From: Synechococcus sp. PCC 7336
GTDB taxonomy: Bacteria > Cyanobacteriota > Cyanobacteriia > Thermostichales > PCC-7336
Assembly: GCF_000332275.1 (NCBI RefSeq)
Contig: NZ_CM001776.1
Span: forward strand, 4,710,008 to 4,774,007
DNA: 64,000 nucleotides
Reading direction: 5' to 3'
Part shown: positions 42,385 through 51,914 of the stretch, piece by piece
Layout: every line of letters starts with the position of its first letter
Position numbering within the stretch: position 1 is the stretch's first letter
Program-made: the position numbers and the translations under genes
Notes under the pieces: generated by a model
What the model saw: only the letters and a program-made list of their open reading frames with translations
Told to the model about the DNA's origin: nothing
Databases searched by the model: none

Positions 42385-42574
42385 AATTTCATCTCTACAC
42401 GGTATCAGTCATAGTGCGATGGAGAACTGAACCCTATTCCCATGGTTGTCTAGCGACTGACTTGGTTTGCACAGTTACATGCCTGCAGCTGGCAAAGCTG
42501 TAGCATACACTACAATTTAGCGCTCCTGCCCAATTTGATGGATTGCGAATTCCTAGGGCCTGTCATCAGTTAAG

Positions 42575-42660
42575 TCAGATAACCAAAGCAGCTCAATAAA
42601 TGGCTCCGAGGAAGTTACGAGCGGTTTTATCGTAACGAGTCGCAGTCAATAGGCAAAGTA
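42575..42660 (-). pseudogene. IS5-type transposase C-terminal remnant
   Basis: The minus strand reads TATRYDKTARNFLGAIY, then a stop, then AALVI and another stop. RYDK(T/L)...NFLGAIxLAAxxIWL is the usual C-terminus of IS5-family DDE transposases common in cyanobacteria. Only about 25 codons are recognisable and they are interrupted, so this is an inactive fragment. The rest of the 42385-42773 gap shows no gene. Confidence 0.6.
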
Positions 42661-42773
42661 TGGGCCATAAACGAGCTATGCAGAGCTAAAGAATCGTTGA
42701 AATTTATGGTGAGGTCTTAGCCCAGGAGGCAGCAATGAGAGAGGGGGACTGTGAGCCTTTACGTTCCTCTCGC

Positions 42774-43106
42774 CTATTCCTCTTCATCTGCGCGGTACGG
42801 GCCGACTGTATCCTCGCGGTAGGTCTGGGTGTTGTACTTTTTCATGGCCCTGAAGTTATAGACGTGAGGGGGAGTCCGATCCCTGCCTCGATTCGCACGA
42901 ACAGTCTGCCGGGGCCGATTCGCCTCCGTTTCAGTGTCCGTTTCAGTGGGAGAACTAGCGGCCTCCGAAGTACGGCTGCTGGGTGGGTCCGAAGGAGCAG
43001 AGTTTTGAGCGATCGCCGGCATGCCGAGTAGCAATGAGAGCACTCCAATCGTGGCGATCGCAACACAGAGAATTCGCGACAGATATCTTAGAAGACCTTT
43101 CATCAT
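42774..43106 (-). CDS. Small secreted hypothetical protein
   Basis: This 110-residue protein has a signal peptide (ILCVAIATIGVLSLLLGMPAIAQ). A Ser/Thr/Glu/Pro-rich linker follows (about residues 36-70), then a Tyr-rich, charged end (HVYNFRAMKKYNTQTYREDT...ADEEE). It starts MMKGLLRYLSRIL. The long plus-strand frame over it is its shadow. The family is not recognised. Confidence 0.5.
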   Translation of the reverse strand: MMKGLLRYLSRILCVAIATIGVLSLLLGMPAIAQNSAPSDPPSSRTSEAASSPTETDTETEANRPRQTVRANRGRDRTPPHVYNFRAMKKYNTQTYREDTVGPYRADEEE

Positions 43107-43278
43107 TCAGCCTGAGTAAGTGATATGCAATTCTGTCTCCAACATAACGAGCAAAAATCCCATTTTTCTAGAACTTAGCAATTTTTATTCAACTATTTCT
43201 GAAAAAACAAGTATTTGGCAAAAATCCTGACTGGACTATGGCTAGAATGGGAGGGGAAATTTTCTTAAAGAGTAAACA

Positions 43279-43428
43279 ATGGCAGCTAAAATCGTCATTT
43301 TTTATCTCTTGAGCTTGATTCCATTTGCGATCGCAGAATCGGTTTGGCCTCGGGAGATTGGGTTCGACTCAGTCATAGCGTTGCTCCGATACCCGACATT
43401 TGCGTATCTTGGCCCGCGCTCCACATAG
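43279..43428 (+). CDS. Possible 49-residue exported or membrane peptide
   Basis: The ATG is preceded by TAAAGAGTAAACA. The peptide begins MAAKIVIFYLLSLIPFAIAE, a signal-like hydrophobic segment, and continues with VWPREIGFDSVIALLRYP. It lies 41 bases upstream of ppx on the same strand. There is no family evidence; base composition is coding-like. Confidence 0.35.
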   Translation: MAAKIVIFYLLSLIPFAIAESVWPREIGFDSVIALLRYPTFAYLGPRST

Positions 43429-43469
43429 CACGGTAAGATTCACTCAATTCCATCACAACACCATTCGCT

Positions 43470-45125
43470 ATGGTTACCGACACGAGCTTGGTTAGCTTGC
43501 CGACATTGACGACTCTCACCATTCAAGAGCAGCGGGTGATGGCGGCGATCGATGTGGGCACCAACTCCATCCATACCCTCATCGTTAAAGTCGATCCCGC
43601 GATTCCCAGCTTTATGACGATTGCCAAAGACAAGGCCACCATCAGACTGGGGGAAACAGACCCAGAAACGGGATGCCTGACCCCAGAAGCTATGCAACGG
43701 GGATTTGACGCCCTAGAGCGATCTCGAGCATTAGCCCAGTCTTATCGAGCTGAGGCGATCGTGGCGGTGGCCACCAGTGCCGTTCGGGAGGCCCCCAACG
43801 GTCACGTCTTTCTAGAACGAGTGCTGCGGGAGCTGGGCATCGAGATCGACCTGATCTCCGGTCGAGAAGAAGCTCGACGCATTTATTTGGGAGTCTTGTC
43901 TGCTGTTGCCTTAAACGATCGCCCCCACGTCATCATCGATATTGGTGGTGGCTCGACCGAACTCATTCTCGGCACGGGGGAAGAGCCCCTCTTCCTGCGC
44001 AGCCTCAAGCTGGGGGCAGTGCGCCTGACGCAGCAATTTATCTCTGGCGATCCTCCTAGCAGTAAAGACTTCCATCACTTGCAAGGATATGTCCGAGGCA
44101 AAGCAGAGCTGCCAGCGGAAGGGATTCGCGACCTGCTCCACAAACTTGCGCCCGGAGAACCCGTCCGCGTTATTGGTACCTCGGGCACGATCGAAGCCTT
44201 GGCGATGGTGAGCGGATACATGCACGAGGGGCCCCCCGCCAGCTTGCAAGGTTACAGTTTTGAGCTTGACGACCTGCGTAAAGCGATCGCCCAAATGCGC
44301 AAGATGACTGTGGCAGAACGGAGTAAGATGCCCGGATTGAGCGAACGTCGGGCAGAAATTATTGTGGCCGGTGCGGCGGTGCTCCTGGAGATTTTGGAAC
44401 GGCTCGGAGCTAGCGAAATCTCTGTCTGCGAGCGGGCCTTGCGGGAAGGGCTGATTGTGGACTGGATGTTGAACCACGATCTGATCGAAGATCGCCTGCA
44501 ATACCAAAGTCAGGTGCGACAGCGGCACATCTACCGGTTGGCTAAAAAATATCGGGTCGATATTCTGTTTGCCGAACGGGTGGCCGATCTCGCCCTCAGT
44601 CTGTTCGACCAGATGGGTCGGGCTAAACTGCACCAGTGGGGCGCTCGCGCTCGGGAGCTATTGTGGGCGGCTGCCATATTGCACAGTTGCGGCCATTTCG
44701 TCAGCCATTCGGCCCACCACAAACATACCTACTACCTGATTCGGAACGGCGAACTCTTGGGGTTTACCGAAGAGGAAATCGAGACCATCGCCAATTTGGC
44801 CCGCTACCATCGCAAATCTACTCCCAAGAAGAGGCACGAAGGGTTTCAAAATTTGCCCGATGACAACCATCGCCAGATGGTCTCCGAACTGAGTCCTCTA
44901 TTGCGTCTTGCCACCGCCCTGCACCGTCGCCCCACCCCTGCCATTCTGTCGGTGGATGTCGAGGTGGACGATCGCGCAAAGGAGGTGGACCTACGACTGA
45001 CTCCCATTCGCTCGAACGACGATTGCAGCTTGGAATTATGGGCCTTGGATTTTAAAAAGTCGGTTTTCGAACAACAATTTGGCTATCGTTTATCCGCCAC
45101 CCTCTTAAAGAAGCGATCTCGATAA
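43470..45125 (+). CDS. ppx: Exopolyphosphatase / guanosine pentaphosphatase (Ppx/GppA) with HD-like C-terminus
   Basis: This 551-residue enzyme releases phosphate from polyphosphate ends, and some members hydrolyse pppGpp. The actin-like ATPase fold is shown by MAAIDVGTNSIHTLIVKVD, IVAVATSAVREAPNG, VIIDIGGGSTELILG and VIGTSGTIEALAMV. The C-terminal helical region, HQWGARARELLWAAAILHSCGHFVSHSAHHKHTYYL, is the HD-type domain found in the long Ppx form. RLATALHRRPTPA follows. It stands alone between small genes and Uma2. Confidence 0.93.
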   Translation: MVTDTSLVSLPTLTTLTIQEQRVMAAIDVGTNSIHTLIVKVDPAIPSFMTIAKDKATIRLGETDPETGCLTPEAMQRGFDALERSRALAQSYRAEAIVAVATSAVREAPNGHVFLERVLRELGIEIDLISGREEARRIYLGVLSAVALNDRPHVIIDIGGGSTELILGTGEEPLFLRSLKLGAVRLTQQFISGDPPSSKDFHHLQGYVRGKAELPAEGIRDLLHKLAPGEPVRVIGTSGTIEALAMVSGYMHEGPPASLQGYSFELDDLRKAIAQMRKMTVAERSKMPGLSERRAEIIVAGAAVLLEILERLGASEISVCERALREGLIVDWMLNHDLIEDRLQYQSQVRQRHIYRLAKKYRVDILFAERVADLALSLFDQMGRAKLHQWGARARELLWAAAILHSCGHFVSHSAHHKHTYYLIRNGELLGFTEEEIETIANLARYHRKSTPKKRHEGFQNLPDDNHRQMVSELSPLLRLATALHRRPTPAILSVDVEVDDRAKEVDLRLTPIRSNDDCSLELWALDFKKSVFEQQFGYRLSATLLKKRSR

Positions 45126-45201
45126 ATCTGCCACAATTGAATTTGAAGGGGTATGTTGGCGATCGCCACTCGCCAGCCCTTGTCGCTGGAGGCGTCACTT
45201 C

Positions 45202-45882
45202 ATGGTTGTGACTAGACCCGTCAGTCAGATCGAGCTGGAGCCAGGGAGCAAAATTCGCATCCCCAATATCACTTGGCCGGAGTTCGAGGCCATCTTGGCC
45301 GAGCTGGGAGATCGTCGCAACATCCGCATGGCCTATAGCCACAACACCCTAGAACTGATGTCTCCCCTCCCAGCCCACGAACGCCCCAACCGCATGATTG
45401 GATATATTGCAACCGCACTGTTAGATGCCCAGGAACGGGATTGGGAGGATTTCGGCGCAACTACATTCAAGCGCAGAGATATGGCTGTGGGGCTAGAGCC
45501 CGATACCTGTTTTTATATTGACAACGCTGCCAGAGTTCGAGACTGCGATCGCATCAATCTCGATATCGATCCTCCTCCCGATCTCGCGATCGAAACTGAT
45601 GTAACCTCCATCACCACACTAGAGGCCTACGTGGGGCTACAGGTTCCTGAAGTGTGGATTTACGCGAATCGAAAGCTGGCGATCTACGTTCTCGAAGACA
45701 ATCGCTATATTGAGACAAACTGCAGTCCCACATTTGGCAACCTTGCGATCGCAGACTGGATTCCTGCGTTAGTGGAACGGGCCTTGCAGGTGGGCAGTGC
45801 CAAGGTTCTCAGACAACTCAGGCAACAAGTGAGCCAAATGGATTGGGCGCGTCAGCCTCGCCTGCCCGATTGGGAAGATTAG
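45202..45882 (+). CDS. Uma2-family (DUF820) putative endonuclease
   Basis: This 226-residue protein is from the Uma2/DUF820 PD-(D/E)XK-like family that is greatly expanded in cyanobacteria. Marks are TWPEFEAILAELGD, RMAYSHNTLELMSPLPAHE, GLEPDTCFYI, PPPDLAIETDVTS and LQVPEVWIYANRKLAIYVL. The function of these proteins is unsettled; they are usually solitary. The C-terminal QQVSQMDWARQPRLPDWED is typical of longer members. Confidence 0.88.
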   Translation: MVVTRPVSQIELEPGSKIRIPNITWPEFEAILAELGDRRNIRMAYSHNTLELMSPLPAHERPNRMIGYIATALLDAQERDWEDFGATTFKRRDMAVGLEPDTCFYIDNAARVRDCDRINLDIDPPPDLAIETDVTSITTLEAYVGLQVPEVWIYANRKLAIYVLEDNRYIETNCSPTFGNLAIADWIPALVERALQVGSAKVLRQLRQQVSQMDWARQPRLPDWED

Positions 45883-45894
45883 CCCTTTAGATCG

Positions 45895-46548
45895 CTAACT
45901 GGCCTTGCGCGACACGGGGGGGCTCGCCGTTTCGCCTCGATCTAAAGTAGAAATCTCAACGTTTTCGGCAATCTCCACCCGCTGTTGCCACTGCTCGAAA
46001 CTGACAGGCAATTGCCGACACAGCGATCGCTCGATCGCCGTCAACACGCTGCGGGTAATCGTATTGCCCACCGTGCGCACGATTGCTTGGGGAGTGAACT
46101 GCAGCAAAGGGGGGACGCCAATGTGAACCCTGAGGTTGGCATTGCCTGCCAGCCGAATGCGATTGGCGGTGCTGACCTTTAAATCGGGACTCAAGCTTCC
46201 CTCAAACTCCAAATCGAAATTGCGATCGACCCAATCATTGCCTCGAATGCAACAGCCCACCGCCGATAAATTCACCCGCGAGGATGGGTCTGTGAAGATT
46301 TGTAACTCGACCACCGGCTGAATTTGCGTGCCGAGTGCCTGAATGGGAGCCATCGAAACCTGAAAGTGGCGATCGTCGAGCTGTTTGACGCGATCGCTTT
46401 CGAGCAATGCATCCACCAAATTGCTGGGGTTGCTCAAAAACGCACGCACTTGCGATCGCGTTCCGGCTAAATGAACTGCCGTTTGTTGTTCGGCCCGAAA
46501 GGAGTAGCGCACAGCTGAAGGAAACACTGAATTATCATCATGAAGCAT
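45895..46548 (-). CDS. DUF1997 family protein
   Basis: This protein of about 217 residues starts MLHDDNSVFPSAVRYSFRAE. The START/SRPBCC-like beta-rich domain (QQTAVHLAGTRSQVRAFLSNPSNLVDALL...HFQVSMAPIQALGTQIQPVVELQIF) and VHIGVPPLLQFTPQAIVRTVGNTI match DUF1997, which is conserved in cyanobacteria and plastids and has no settled function. The frame continues open to 46776, but those 76 residues look non-coding and overlap a set of hairpins; ATG 46548 has AAGAGCT just upstream. Confidence 0.8.
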   Translation of the reverse strand: MLHDDNSVFPSAVRYSFRAEQQTAVHLAGTRSQVRAFLSNPSNLVDALLESDRVKQLDDRHFQVSMAPIQALGTQIQPVVELQIFTDPSSRVNLSAVGCCIRGNDWVDRNFDLEFEGSLSPDLKVSTANRIRLAGNANLRVHIGVPPLLQFTPQAIVRTVGNTITRSVLTAIERSLCRQLPVSFEQWQQRVEIAENVEISTLDRGETASPPVSRKAS

Positions 46549-46579
46549 AGCTCTTGCAGGGGATATTCGAGAAAATGCG

Positions 46580-46816
46580 GATGAAATTTGTAAACAAATC
46601 TGCATCCCACAAGCTCGCCCGGTAGGCGACGAGCTTTCAAACAGCCCTAAATATCTAGATCGATGCCTCTTTACATACCCTTGTAACAGATTATTGCGAT
46701 CGTGAGAGTGCTCGTTCAGTCCCGATCGGTCCAATCTCCCCGTCCTCAAACTCTCAAAAAGATTGGACTTGAGCAAAGTTTAGCAGAGTCCCCCTACCTA
46801 TAGGGGTTATTTTTTG
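46580..46816. promoter_or_regulatory. Structured intergenic segment with several hairpins and a plus-strand terminator-like end
   Basis: Four stem-loops lie between the divergent DUF1997 and TamB genes. They are ATTTGT-aa-ACAAAT (near 46585); AAGCTCG with CGAGCTT (near 46611-46636); GTCCAATC (46729-46736) with GATTGGAC (46761-46768); and CCCCTA (46791-46796) with TAGGGG (46801-46806). The last is followed by TTATTTTTTG. The final hairpin would terminate plus-strand transcription, yet no plus-strand protein gene precedes it. The first two could also fold in the DUF1997 5' leader on the minus strand. Confidence 0.4.
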
Positions 46817-46937
46817 ATATTACGCTATATATGGAGTCTACTCGAAAGTCTCCCCTCGACTTTATCTCCCAGCCTCCCAAGTTGCACGACTCGGCGGAGG
46901 GGATCGGTCGGTTTACTCGGCGGGAAGGTGGTGAACG

Positions 46938-49900
46938 TTGAAGCGATGGCATAAAGCAGTGGGGGCGGCGGGCAAATTGCTATCCAATGGCTGCCAGATT
47001 GTTCGACAGCATGGGGGGCGTTTGTCCTGCCTCGGTGCGGGGGGCTTGGTGGGGGTGAGCGCAGTCTGCGTGGGGGGCTCGCTTGGGGCTCGCTCCTACG
47101 TGGAGCGTACGGTCGTGCCTCAGGTGGAGCAAGCACTGGAGACTTCGCTGCAGCGGCAGGTTGCTCTGGGGGAGCTGCAGTGGGTTTTGCCTTGGCAGGT
47201 GACTGTCGGAGAAAGCCAAATCGAAAATTTGGCCTCGATTCGCAGTATCGACATTCGGGTAGATGTCTGGCGCTGGCTGTGGCGGCGGGAATTGGCGATC
47301 GCCCTACAACTCAATCAGCCCAATATCCTCATTGCGGAAAGCCTCGATCGCGGTTGGATGGATTTCGATCTCGATCTAAACGGAGCGGAGCAGGGGCTGC
47401 CTCTCTCTGAAGTGGCTATTGAGGTCGAGGGAGGACAGGTAACCTTGCTGTCGCTGGGGGGGAACTCCTATCCGTTCGATCGCCTTCGCGCGCGGGTATT
47501 GCTGCCCTTAGGGGAGCCTAAAGATCCTGCGATCTCGTTGGATGTTGACGCGAAATTCGAGGGTCGCCCAGTGGGAATAGACGGTGACGTTCGCCTGCAA
47601 TCTCGCGAAGTCCAGCTAACGCTAAAGGGCGATCGCTTGCCCGTTACGCTGCTTTCAGTCTTGCCGATCGAGCATGTCTTCCAACTGCATGGGGGAACCG
47701 CTCAGTTCAATGTAGAGATCGGTTGGCAGCCCGGACAGCCCTTTGATTTGGGCGGCTGGGTGGATGTAGCAAACGCGAGCTTTTCGGTCACTTCAGTCCC
47801 GCAATGGTTGCAATCGATCGATGGCCGCTTAAACTTTAGCGATCGCCAGACTCTCTCCTTGCAAGCGGTTACCGGTCGGTACGGCCAGGTTCCCTTTGCC
47901 GCCAGCGGCACCGTCACAATCCCCCAACCTCTGACGCCCCAACAGATCGAAACTCAGTTGGCCGCAGCAGAATTTCACCTACAGGGCCATTCCGATCGCC
48001 TTACACTATCGCAATTGCAGAATACCTTCGCTTTGGAGCTACCTTTCCCGGTGGCAGGCTCTTTGGAGGGCGAGGCCGAGCTGACCGGTCCTGTCGTCAA
48101 TCCGAGGTTATCCGGTCATTTCAAGCAGCGATCGCCTGCCAGCATCGATCGTCTTTCTGTCGCCACCTACAGGGGTAACTTTGCGGTCGAGGGCGACGCT
48201 GTTGCCTTTACCGACATGGTGGGGCAGTTAGAGGGGGGAGGCACAGTTCGAGCCAGGGGCACGATACCGCTCTCGACCTCGCAACCCGCCCGTTTCCCCT
48301 TTCAACTGACCGGCATAGATATCGGGTCTGTGGCGGCGAGCTACGAGTTGCCAGAGTTGCCAAAGTCCCTCGGGACACTTGCGTCGCAAGGAATACTGAC
48401 CGTCGCCGACCAACCGGCGATCGCGGCAGACTGGCAGGCACGCGGCGGCGAGATCGAAGGGACGGGGCGTCTGGACTGGCAGAACGACACCACTACAATT
48501 CCGCAGGCGGAGCTGGAATTGGCAGGAGGAACAGCGACGCTGTCGGCGGTGGTGATGCCGCTGACCGGGGAGGGGCGGGCCTTCAGCGCTCGGGTGATGC
48601 CGCAGGGGGTGGCTCTCGACTTCTTTGTACCGGAGCAGCCGGGAACTGTGCGGGGCGATTTCAGCCTGCGCGGGTCCAGCGCTCGGCTCGATTTAGCCGG
48701 CCTAGAACTGGAAGGGACGATGGAACTGCCAGATGGCATCGATCGCCTTGCCGGTGCCGTCTCCGCCCGAGTGGCCTGGGATGGTTCCACCCTCGCGGTG
48801 TCGGACGGTCTCTGGTTGGAGGCTGTTACGGTTGAGGGGACGATTCCCTTCGATGCCCAAACGCAACAAGTCGGGGCGATCGATCTCGCCCTCTCCGCGC
48901 AGAATTTGCCACTGGCCAGCCTGCCCCTATTCCCGGCAGGATTTCCGCTAGAAGGAACCGCAAGCTTGCAAGGCAAAGCTACAGGCAGGCCGGATGAACT
49001 GCAGTGGGTGGGGCAGCTCGGTCTGGAGAATTTGCAAGCGGCGGGGTTGCAGTTTGCGTCGCTGCAGGGGCCATTGCAATGGCAACCGGGTAGCGCAGGC
49101 GTGCTGTTGGACCTACGTGACAGTCGAGCCCCTGCAGACGAGAGTGGCGATCGGATTGCGCTACAGTTGGATGCTGACTGGGCACCTCAGTCGTTTGTGT
49201 TGCGGCGGGGGATAACGACTGCCGCAGGGCAACGCAATGGCGATCGGTTTGACGCGACCCTGAATCGCTTTCCCCTCGGGCTCCTGAATGGGGTGATGCT
49301 AGAAGGCTGGGGGGGCACCCTCGACAGTCAGTTTGTGGTGGATTTGGCAGCCAGAACGGTGGTGGGGAGTGCTAGTGCCAACCATCCCAGTTGGCGAGGC
49401 ATTCAGGCCAATCGCCTGGAGGGCGAGTTTACCTTTGCCGACGGGACGCTGGCGATCGCCAACGGTCAGATGGGCTTGCTGGATAGTCTGTATACCCTCA
49501 ATGGTTCTGTCCGTCTGCCCGCCGACGGTGAAGTTGTCATCCGCAGCGGTCGCCGACAGCAATTGGCCGATATCCCGCTGCAGGTGGATCTCGCCATTGC
49601 GACTGAGAATGGCAAGGTAGAGAATGTCTTAACCGCCTTGCGCTGGCAGGAGTGGACGGATGCGATCTCCGGTTTACCCAGTGCCGACTTGGGGTCTGCC
49701 AGCTCGTTAGTCGTCCCCGGAATCGAGCTAGCCGCGAGATCGCTGCTCGAGCGTCTCGAATCTTATACCGCGATCGCCAGCCAACATGCTGCTCGCCTCG
49801 CCGCTCTAGAGAATCGACAAATTCCCGATCTGTCTCAATTGCAGGGAGATTTTCAGGGCACCGTCCGCATGACAGGCTCTCTCGACAACCCTGCCATCCA

Positions 49901-51803
49901 ATTCGATCTGAACGGACAAGAGTGGCACTTAGCCGAGTTTCAGCTAGACCGCCTTGCCGCCCGAGGGCGCTACCGACAAGGGGAACTGGAGCTGAACGCT
50001 TTCAATGCCCGTGCTGCCGATCGGGTGGTCTCTCTAGAGGGTCAATTTGGCGACGATCGCCAACAGGGATATTTAACGGTACGCAATTTCCCCCTCGCGC
50101 TGGCGAATCGTTTCTTCCCAGGCGATTACAGCTTCAGTGGCGAACTGGACGCCGTCGCCAATATTAGTGGCACCCTCGCCAATCCGGCTGCCAGCGGTCA
50201 ATTTGACCTAGAAAGTGTGGAGATCGACAACAAATCCATCCACGCTGCAGGGGGCAGGTTTGAATACCGCCAAGGCATGTTGCATCTCGATGGAGCGATC
50301 GTCGCGTCGGCAGACTTTCCCATTGCCGATCCGACCGCCAGCCACATTGCAGCGGCTGCAGACGTTCCCATCGCCATCCCCTCCCCCCCTGCAGTCACCG
50401 CGATCGGAACTCTGCCCGCCCCTCTGCCCTTTACAGATATCGAACCCGTCTCGCAGGAAATTTCCCTTGCCATCTCGGCCCGCGACGAACAGTTGGGGTT
50501 GGTCAATTTCTTCACGGACGCGATCGCTTGGCAATCGGGACGGGGAGAGTTAGATATCCGGGTGGGAGGCACCCTGCAAGACCCCACCGTGCGGGGCAAA
50601 CTCGAACTGGATGATGCCACTGTGGCCCTCAGCGCCCTGCCCGAGCCCATTCAGCACTTGCAAGCGGCGATCGCGTTTAACTCCAATCGCCTCAACGTGC
50701 AATCCTTCAGCGGCAGTTTGAGCGACGGCCGAGTGTCTGCCAGCGGTCTGCTCGCCATCAATCGACACGGCGCCTTACAAGTCCACGAAGCCCCCCTATC
50801 CGTCACTTTGGAGCAACTCGAGCTGGACCTACCGGACCTATATAAAGGAGAGGTGAATGGCCTGCTGGCGATTGGCGGCACCCTAACCGCGCCAGAACTG
50901 GGCGGTGAAATTACCCTCCGCGACGGTACCATTTCAATTCCATCGGGCTCGAATCGCTCCGAAGAGCCAGCCCTACCCTGGACCCCTCGCTTCAACCAGT
51001 TAGCCCTGACCTTGGACGATCGGGTTCAGGTGGCCCGCATTCCACTATTTGCCTTCAGTGCTCGTGGAGACTTAATTCTGAATGGCACCCCGGACGACGT
51101 GCAGCCGGAAGGAACGATTGATATTCGGCAGGGGTATGTCAACTTAGGCATTACTAACCTGCGGGTCGATCGCGGTCGCACCAACACCGTTGTTTTCGAT
51201 CGTGCTGGAGGCATCGATCCTTTGCTCGATCTGCGGGTCTTCACCGAAGTGCGGGAAATGCAGGAACGGGTGGTGACGCGATCGCTCGGCAGCAGCGATA
51301 CTAGCGTTCCCAATAATTTGACCGAACAGGACACCATTCAAATCCGGGCCGATCTTCAGGGGCGAGCCAGCGAACTCGCTGGCAACGATGCTGCTAACCG
51401 CAACATCATTCAACTGAGTAGCTCCCCCAATCGCACTCCCGACGAAATTGTCGCCTTGCTGGGCGGAGCCAGTTTGGGGGGCATCGGTCAGGGCGGTATT
51501 GCGGGTTTTGCTCTCTCTACCTTTGTGTTTGGGGCCCAGAATGCGATAGGCAACCTGATTGGTCTCGACGAGCTGCGGGTGGCTCCGTTTACGGGGGAAA
51601 GCGGCAGTTTGGAGGTGGGGTTAGAAGCAGCTAAGGATTTGGGGGCGGGGGTGTCTGTTTCAGTTCAGCAGAGTCTCACCGACACGCAAGAAGCGCTGCG
51701 GTTCAATACGAGATTCCGCCTCAACGATCGCCTGCTGCTGCGATCGGGGACGGATTTTGAGGGTAACGATCGCCTGTCGTTGGAGTTCGAGACGAAGTTT
51801 TGA
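46938..51803 (+). CDS. tamB: TamB/DUF490-type envelope biogenesis protein
   Basis: This 1621-residue protein starts at TTG 46938 a few bases after GGAAGGTGG. An N-terminal membrane anchor (GAGGLVGVSAVCVGGSLGA) is followed by a very long repetitive beta-strand-rich region (AsmA-like; lipid-transport-type beta-taco architecture). The C-terminal DUF490/TamB domain has GTIDIRQGYVNLGITNLRVDRG, IRADLQGRASELAGND, PDEIVALLGGASLGG and TRFRLNDRLLLRSGTDFEGNDRLSLEFETKF. TamB-like proteins bridge inner and outer membranes and are implicated in phospholipid movement and outer-membrane protein assembly. No Omp85/TamA gene is adjacent in the window. Confidence 0.9.
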   Translation: MKRWHKAVGAAGKLLSNGCQIVRQHGGRLSCLGAGGLVGVSAVCVGGSLGARSYVERTVVPQVEQALETSLQRQVALGELQWVLPWQVTVGESQIENLASIRSIDIRVDVWRWLWRRELAIALQLNQPNILIAESLDRGWMDFDLDLNGAEQGLPLSEVAIEVEGGQVTLLSLGGNSYPFDRLRARVLLPLGEPKDPAISLDVDAKFEGRPVGIDGDVRLQSREVQLTLKGDRLPVTLLSVLPIEHVFQLHGGTAQFNVEIGWQPGQPFDLGGWVDVANASFSVTSVPQWLQSIDGRLNFSDRQTLSLQAVTGRYGQVPFAASGTVTIPQPLTPQQIETQLAAAEFHLQGHSDRLTLSQLQNTFALELPFPVAGSLEGEAELTGPVVNPRLSGHFKQRSPASIDRLSVATYRGNFAVEGDAVAFTDMVGQLEGGGTVRARGTIPLSTSQPARFPFQLTGIDIGSVAASYELPELPKSLGTLASQGILTVADQPAIAADWQARGGEIEGTGRLDWQNDTTTIPQAELELAGGTATLSAVVMPLTGEGRAFSARVMPQGVALDFFVPEQPGTVRGDFSLRGSSARLDLAGLELEGTMELPDGIDRLAGAVSARVAWDGSTLAVSDGLWLEAVTVEGTIPFDAQTQQVGAIDLALSAQNLPLASLPLFPAGFPLEGTASLQGKATGRPDELQWVGQLGLENLQAAGLQFASLQGPLQWQPGSAGVLLDLRDSRAPADESGDRIALQLDADWAPQSFVLRRGITTAAGQRNGDRFDATLNRFPLGLLNGVMLEGWGGTLDSQFVVDLAARTVVGSASANHPSWRGIQANRLEGEFTFADGTLAIANGQMGLLDSLYTLNGSVRLPADGEVVIRSGRRQQLADIPLQVDLAIATENGKVENVLTALRWQEWTDAISGLPSADLGSASSLVVPGIELAARSLLERLESYTAIASQHAARLAALENRQIPDLSQLQGDFQGTVRMTGSLDNPAIQFDLNGQEWHLAEFQLDRLAARGRYRQGELELNAFNARAADRVVSLEGQFGDDRQQGYLTVRNFPLALANRFFPGDYSFSGELDAVANISGTLANPAASGQFDLESVEIDNKSIHAAGGRFEYRQGMLHLDGAIVASADFPIADPTASHIAAAADVPIAIPSPPAVTAIGTLPAPLPFTDIEPVSQEISLAISARDEQLGLVNFFTDAIAWQSGRGELDIRVGGTLQDPTVRGKLELDDATVALSALPEPIQHLQAAIAFNSNRLNVQSFSGSLSDGRVSASGLLAINRHGALQVHEAPLSVTLEQLELDLPDLYKGEVNGLLAIGGTLTAPELGGEITLRDGTISIPSGSNRSEEPALPWTPRFNQLALTLDDRVQVARIPLFAFSARGDLILNGTPDDVQPEGTIDIRQGYVNLGITNLRVDRGRTNTVVFDRAGGIDPLLDLRVFTEVREMQERVVTRSLGSSDTSVPNNLTEQDTIQIRADLQGRASELAGNDAANRNIIQLSSSPNRTPDEIVALLGGASLGGIGQGGIAGFALSTFVFGAQNAIGNLIGLDELRVAPFTGESGSLEVGLEAAKDLGAGVSVSVQQSLTDTQEALRFNTRFRLNDRLLLRSGTDFEGNDRLSLEFETKF

Positions 51804-51914
51804 CAGAGCGAAGCGCTGTGCCACGCGCGATCGCTCCACAAGATCGCGCTTGCAGCTCGAGAGGCTATGGTAAAACACGTTCCCCAGTGCCCCAGACATA
51901 AAGCTCCTCAGCAT

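Noticed and set aside
42420-42540. Possible tRNA-like folding in the gap upstream of the ATP-grasp gene
   Set aside because: No T-loop GTTCRA or anticodon arm could be placed; no tRNA or rRNA gene was found anywhere in the window by eye.
42735-43031. 98-codon plus-strand ORF
   Set aside because: It lies antisense to a signal-peptide-bearing minus-strand gene with better coding features.
46549-46776. 76-residue N-terminal extension of the DUF1997 protein
   Set aside because: The extension does not resemble the family, overlaps a hairpin-rich segment, and a well-placed ATG with ribosome-binding site exists at 46548.
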